From assembly GCF_001704635.1 (NCBI RefSeq), contig NZ_MAXF01000156.1:1-64000 (forward strand): a DNA stretch of 64,000 nt, read 5' to 3'. The translations under genes were made by a program, and so were the position numbers. The stretch is from Streptomyces sparsogenes (GTDB taxonomy: Bacteria; Actinomycetota; Actinomycetes; Streptomycetales; Streptomycetaceae). Of this stretch, positions 62,943-64,000 are shown one piece after another. The stretch's first letter is position 1. Each line of letters opens with the position of its first letter. Under the pieces are notes generated by a model. That model did not search any database. It was not told where the DNA came from and saw only the letters and a program-made list of their open reading frames with translations.

Positions 62943-63607
62943 CCCGCGTCCTGTACCTGTACGGAGGCTGGCCGGGGCACAAGCCCTACCAGGTCGCCCA
63001 GGAATGGGCCCTGCCGATCTTCAGGGACCTGGGCTTCGACGTCGACGAGGCCAACGACATCTTCGCGCTCGACGCCGACCTCACCGGCTACGACCTCATC
63101 GCACTCAACTGGAACAACGCCCTGCTGTCCGAGGGGCTGACCGCCGCCCAGGAGGCGAGTCTGCTGGGGGCGGTGGAGGCCGGCACCGGGATCGCCGCCT
63201 GGCACGGCGCCGCCGCCGCGTTCCGGATGAGCCTGAAGTACCACTGGCTGATCGGCGGCAGCTTTCTCGAACACCCCGCGGGCGAAGGCGTGAAGTACCC
63301 CTACCAGGTCACCGTCACGGACACCGGCCACCCGATCACCGACGGCGTGAAAAACTTTCGGGTCGCCTCCGAGCAGTACTACATGTCCGTCGACCCCAAT
63401 AACCACGTCCTGGCGGAGACCACCTTCACCGGCGAGCACCTGCCCTGGCTGGAGGACCGGACCGTCCCGCAGGCCTGGACCCGCACCTGGGGACAGGGCC
63501 GCGTCTTCTACAGCGCGGTCGGACACGACCTCGACGACCTCCAGAACCCGGACGTCACCCGCCTGTGCACCCAGGGCTTCGCCTGGGCCGCCCGTCGGAA
63601 CGCCTGA
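62939..63607 (+). CDS. ThuA-like (glutamine-amidotransferase fold) protein
   Basis: 222 residues; the ATG overlaps the permease stop (ATGA). ThuA-type text: RVLYLYGGWPGHKPYQVAQE, LTGYDLIALNWNNALLSEGL, GTGIAAWHGAAAAFRMSLKY, HWLIGGSFLEHPAGEG, HPITDGVKNFRVASEQYYMS, WTRTWGQGRVFYSAVGHDLD. ThuA proteins act in sugar/polyol utilisation with unclear chemistry. Translational coupling to the permease suggests direct work on the imported compound. Confidence 0.8.
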   Translation: MTRVLYLYGGWPGHKPYQVAQEWALPIFRDLGFDVDEANDIFALDADLTGYDLIALNWNNALLSEGLTAAQEASLLGAVEAGTGIAAWHGAAAAFRMSLKYHWLIGGSFLEHPAGEGVKYPYQVTVTDTGHPITDGVKNFRVASEQYYMSVDPNNHVLAETTFTGEHLPWLEDRTVPQAWTRTWGQGRVFYSAVGHDLDDLQNPDVTRLCTQGFAWAARRNA

Positions 63608-63643
63608 TCCCCCATCCGAACCAAGCTTGATCGGGAGCACACC

Positions 63644-64000
63644 ATGCCTGTCCTCACCGGAGGCCAGATCGTCGCGCGAACTCTGCGCAACTACGGGGTC
63701 GACGTCGTCGCCGGCATCCCCGGCCACGGCATCTGGTCACTGACCGACGCGTTCCTCGACGACGAATCCAAGATCCCCTTCATACAGACCTTCCACGAGC
63801 AGAGCGCCGTCCACCTCGCGGACGGTTACTACCGCGCCACCGGCCGCCCGCAGGCCGCGGTGACCTCCATCGGCGCCGGCGCCAGCAACACCGTCATCGG
63901 CATGGGCACCGCGTTCACGGACTCCACCAGTGTCCTCGTCGTCACGGGCGGCCCGCCGACCCACATGCGCGGCCACGGACTGCTCCAGGAACTCGACCGC
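63644..64000 (+). CDS. Thiamine-diphosphate-dependent enzyme, partial
   Basis: First 119 residues; it runs off the right edge. The N-terminal TPP-binding (PYR) domain of the acetolactate-synthase family: GGQIVARTLRNYGVDVVAGI, PGHGIWSLTDAFLDD, FIQTFHEQSAVHLADGYYRA (catalytic Glu), AAVTSIGAGASNTVIGMGTA, VLVVTGGPPTHMRG. It is 36 bp after the ThuA-like gene in the same direction. A decarboxylase or ligase acting on the product of the HisD-like step is likely. Confidence 0.8.
   Translation, partial: MPVLTGGQIVARTLRNYGVDVVAGIPGHGIWSLTDAFLDDESKIPFIQTFHEQSAVHLADGYYRATGRPQAAVTSIGAGASNTVIGMGTAFTDSTSVLVVTGGPPTHMRGHGLLQELDR

Noticed and set aside
1..64000. tRNA and rRNA genes
   Set aside because: No tRNA T-loop (GGTTCGANTCC with a paired stem) or rRNA core sequence was seen on either strand by eye. 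The TTCGAACCC near 11880 lies in the DUF1963 coding frame.

Overview
The window is very GC-rich with strongly GC-biased third codon positions. It has actinomycete-style GTG starts, many TetR/GntR/LysR/MarR/PucR regulators, and DUF families I know mainly from Streptomyces (DUF6204, DUF5959, DUF6232). It is most likely accessory or arm DNA of a Streptomyces chromosome. No rRNA, tRNA or CRISPR array was found. Identifications rest on reading translated sequence by eye against remembered families; no database search was run.

Intact functional blocks alternate with gene-graveyard blocks. 1-16 kb: an IS1182-type element (1-1724) sits in the 5' end of a frameshifted DUF4238 gene. It is followed by an intact OGG-fold DNA glycosylase-like gene, a truncated and a full-length MocR-type regulator that share a near-identical operator, a universal stress protein, DUF6204, a MarR gene with its palindromic operator, and a frameshifted DrrAB-like exporter. 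Then come an IS5 relic, a DUF1963 gene, fused relics of hydrolase/MFS/AraC genes, and a TauD-like gene coupled to a broken acyl-CoA ligase.

16-21 kb: an intact divergent module. TetR and glycerol-3-phosphate dehydrogenase are translationally coupled on the minus strand, facing an alkyl-DHAP-synthase-like FAD enzyme and a diacylglycerol-kinase-like enzyme. Together they suggest ether-lipid synthesis from glycerol phosphate. 21-32.9 kb: MerR, an APH-like kinase, a DJ-1/PfpI protein, a divergent SDR/LysR pair, an IS5 relic, DUF5959, a VOC protein and a shattered GlcD-type oxidase.

32.9-41.3 kb: the most coherent system. A secreted beta-propeller phytase is divergent from a minus-strand operon of fused ABC permease, ABC ATPase, HAD phosphatase, inositol-monophosphatase-family enzyme and lipoprotein binding protein, followed by a GntR/UTRA regulator. 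A perfect 10-bp-stem palindrome lies at the head of the operon. The layout suggests extracellular phytate breakdown, import of partly dephosphorylated inositol phosphates (or another phospho-sugar), and internal dephosphorylation.

41.3-54 kb: a TetR/nitroreductase divergon with two matching operators, an IS4/amidohydrolase chimera, a TetR/DoxX divergon with nested palindromes, two integrase relics, a kinase-fold protein and DUF6232. A small secreted protein with the tendamistat cysteine pattern follows, then dismembered transposase and AraC fragments, GNAT, HAD and LLM flavin enzymes. 54-64 kb: an intact catabolic region. It has a DeoR regulator, two divergent GMC oxidoreductases, a PucR regulator, and a HisD/HpsN-like dehydrogenase, APC permease, ThuA-like protein and thiamine-diphosphate enzyme that read off the right edge.

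Most broken genes carry single-base shifts, while neighbouring blocks of 5-12 kb carry none. That pattern fits real decay of accessory genes better than uniform sequencing error, but only read data can settle it.
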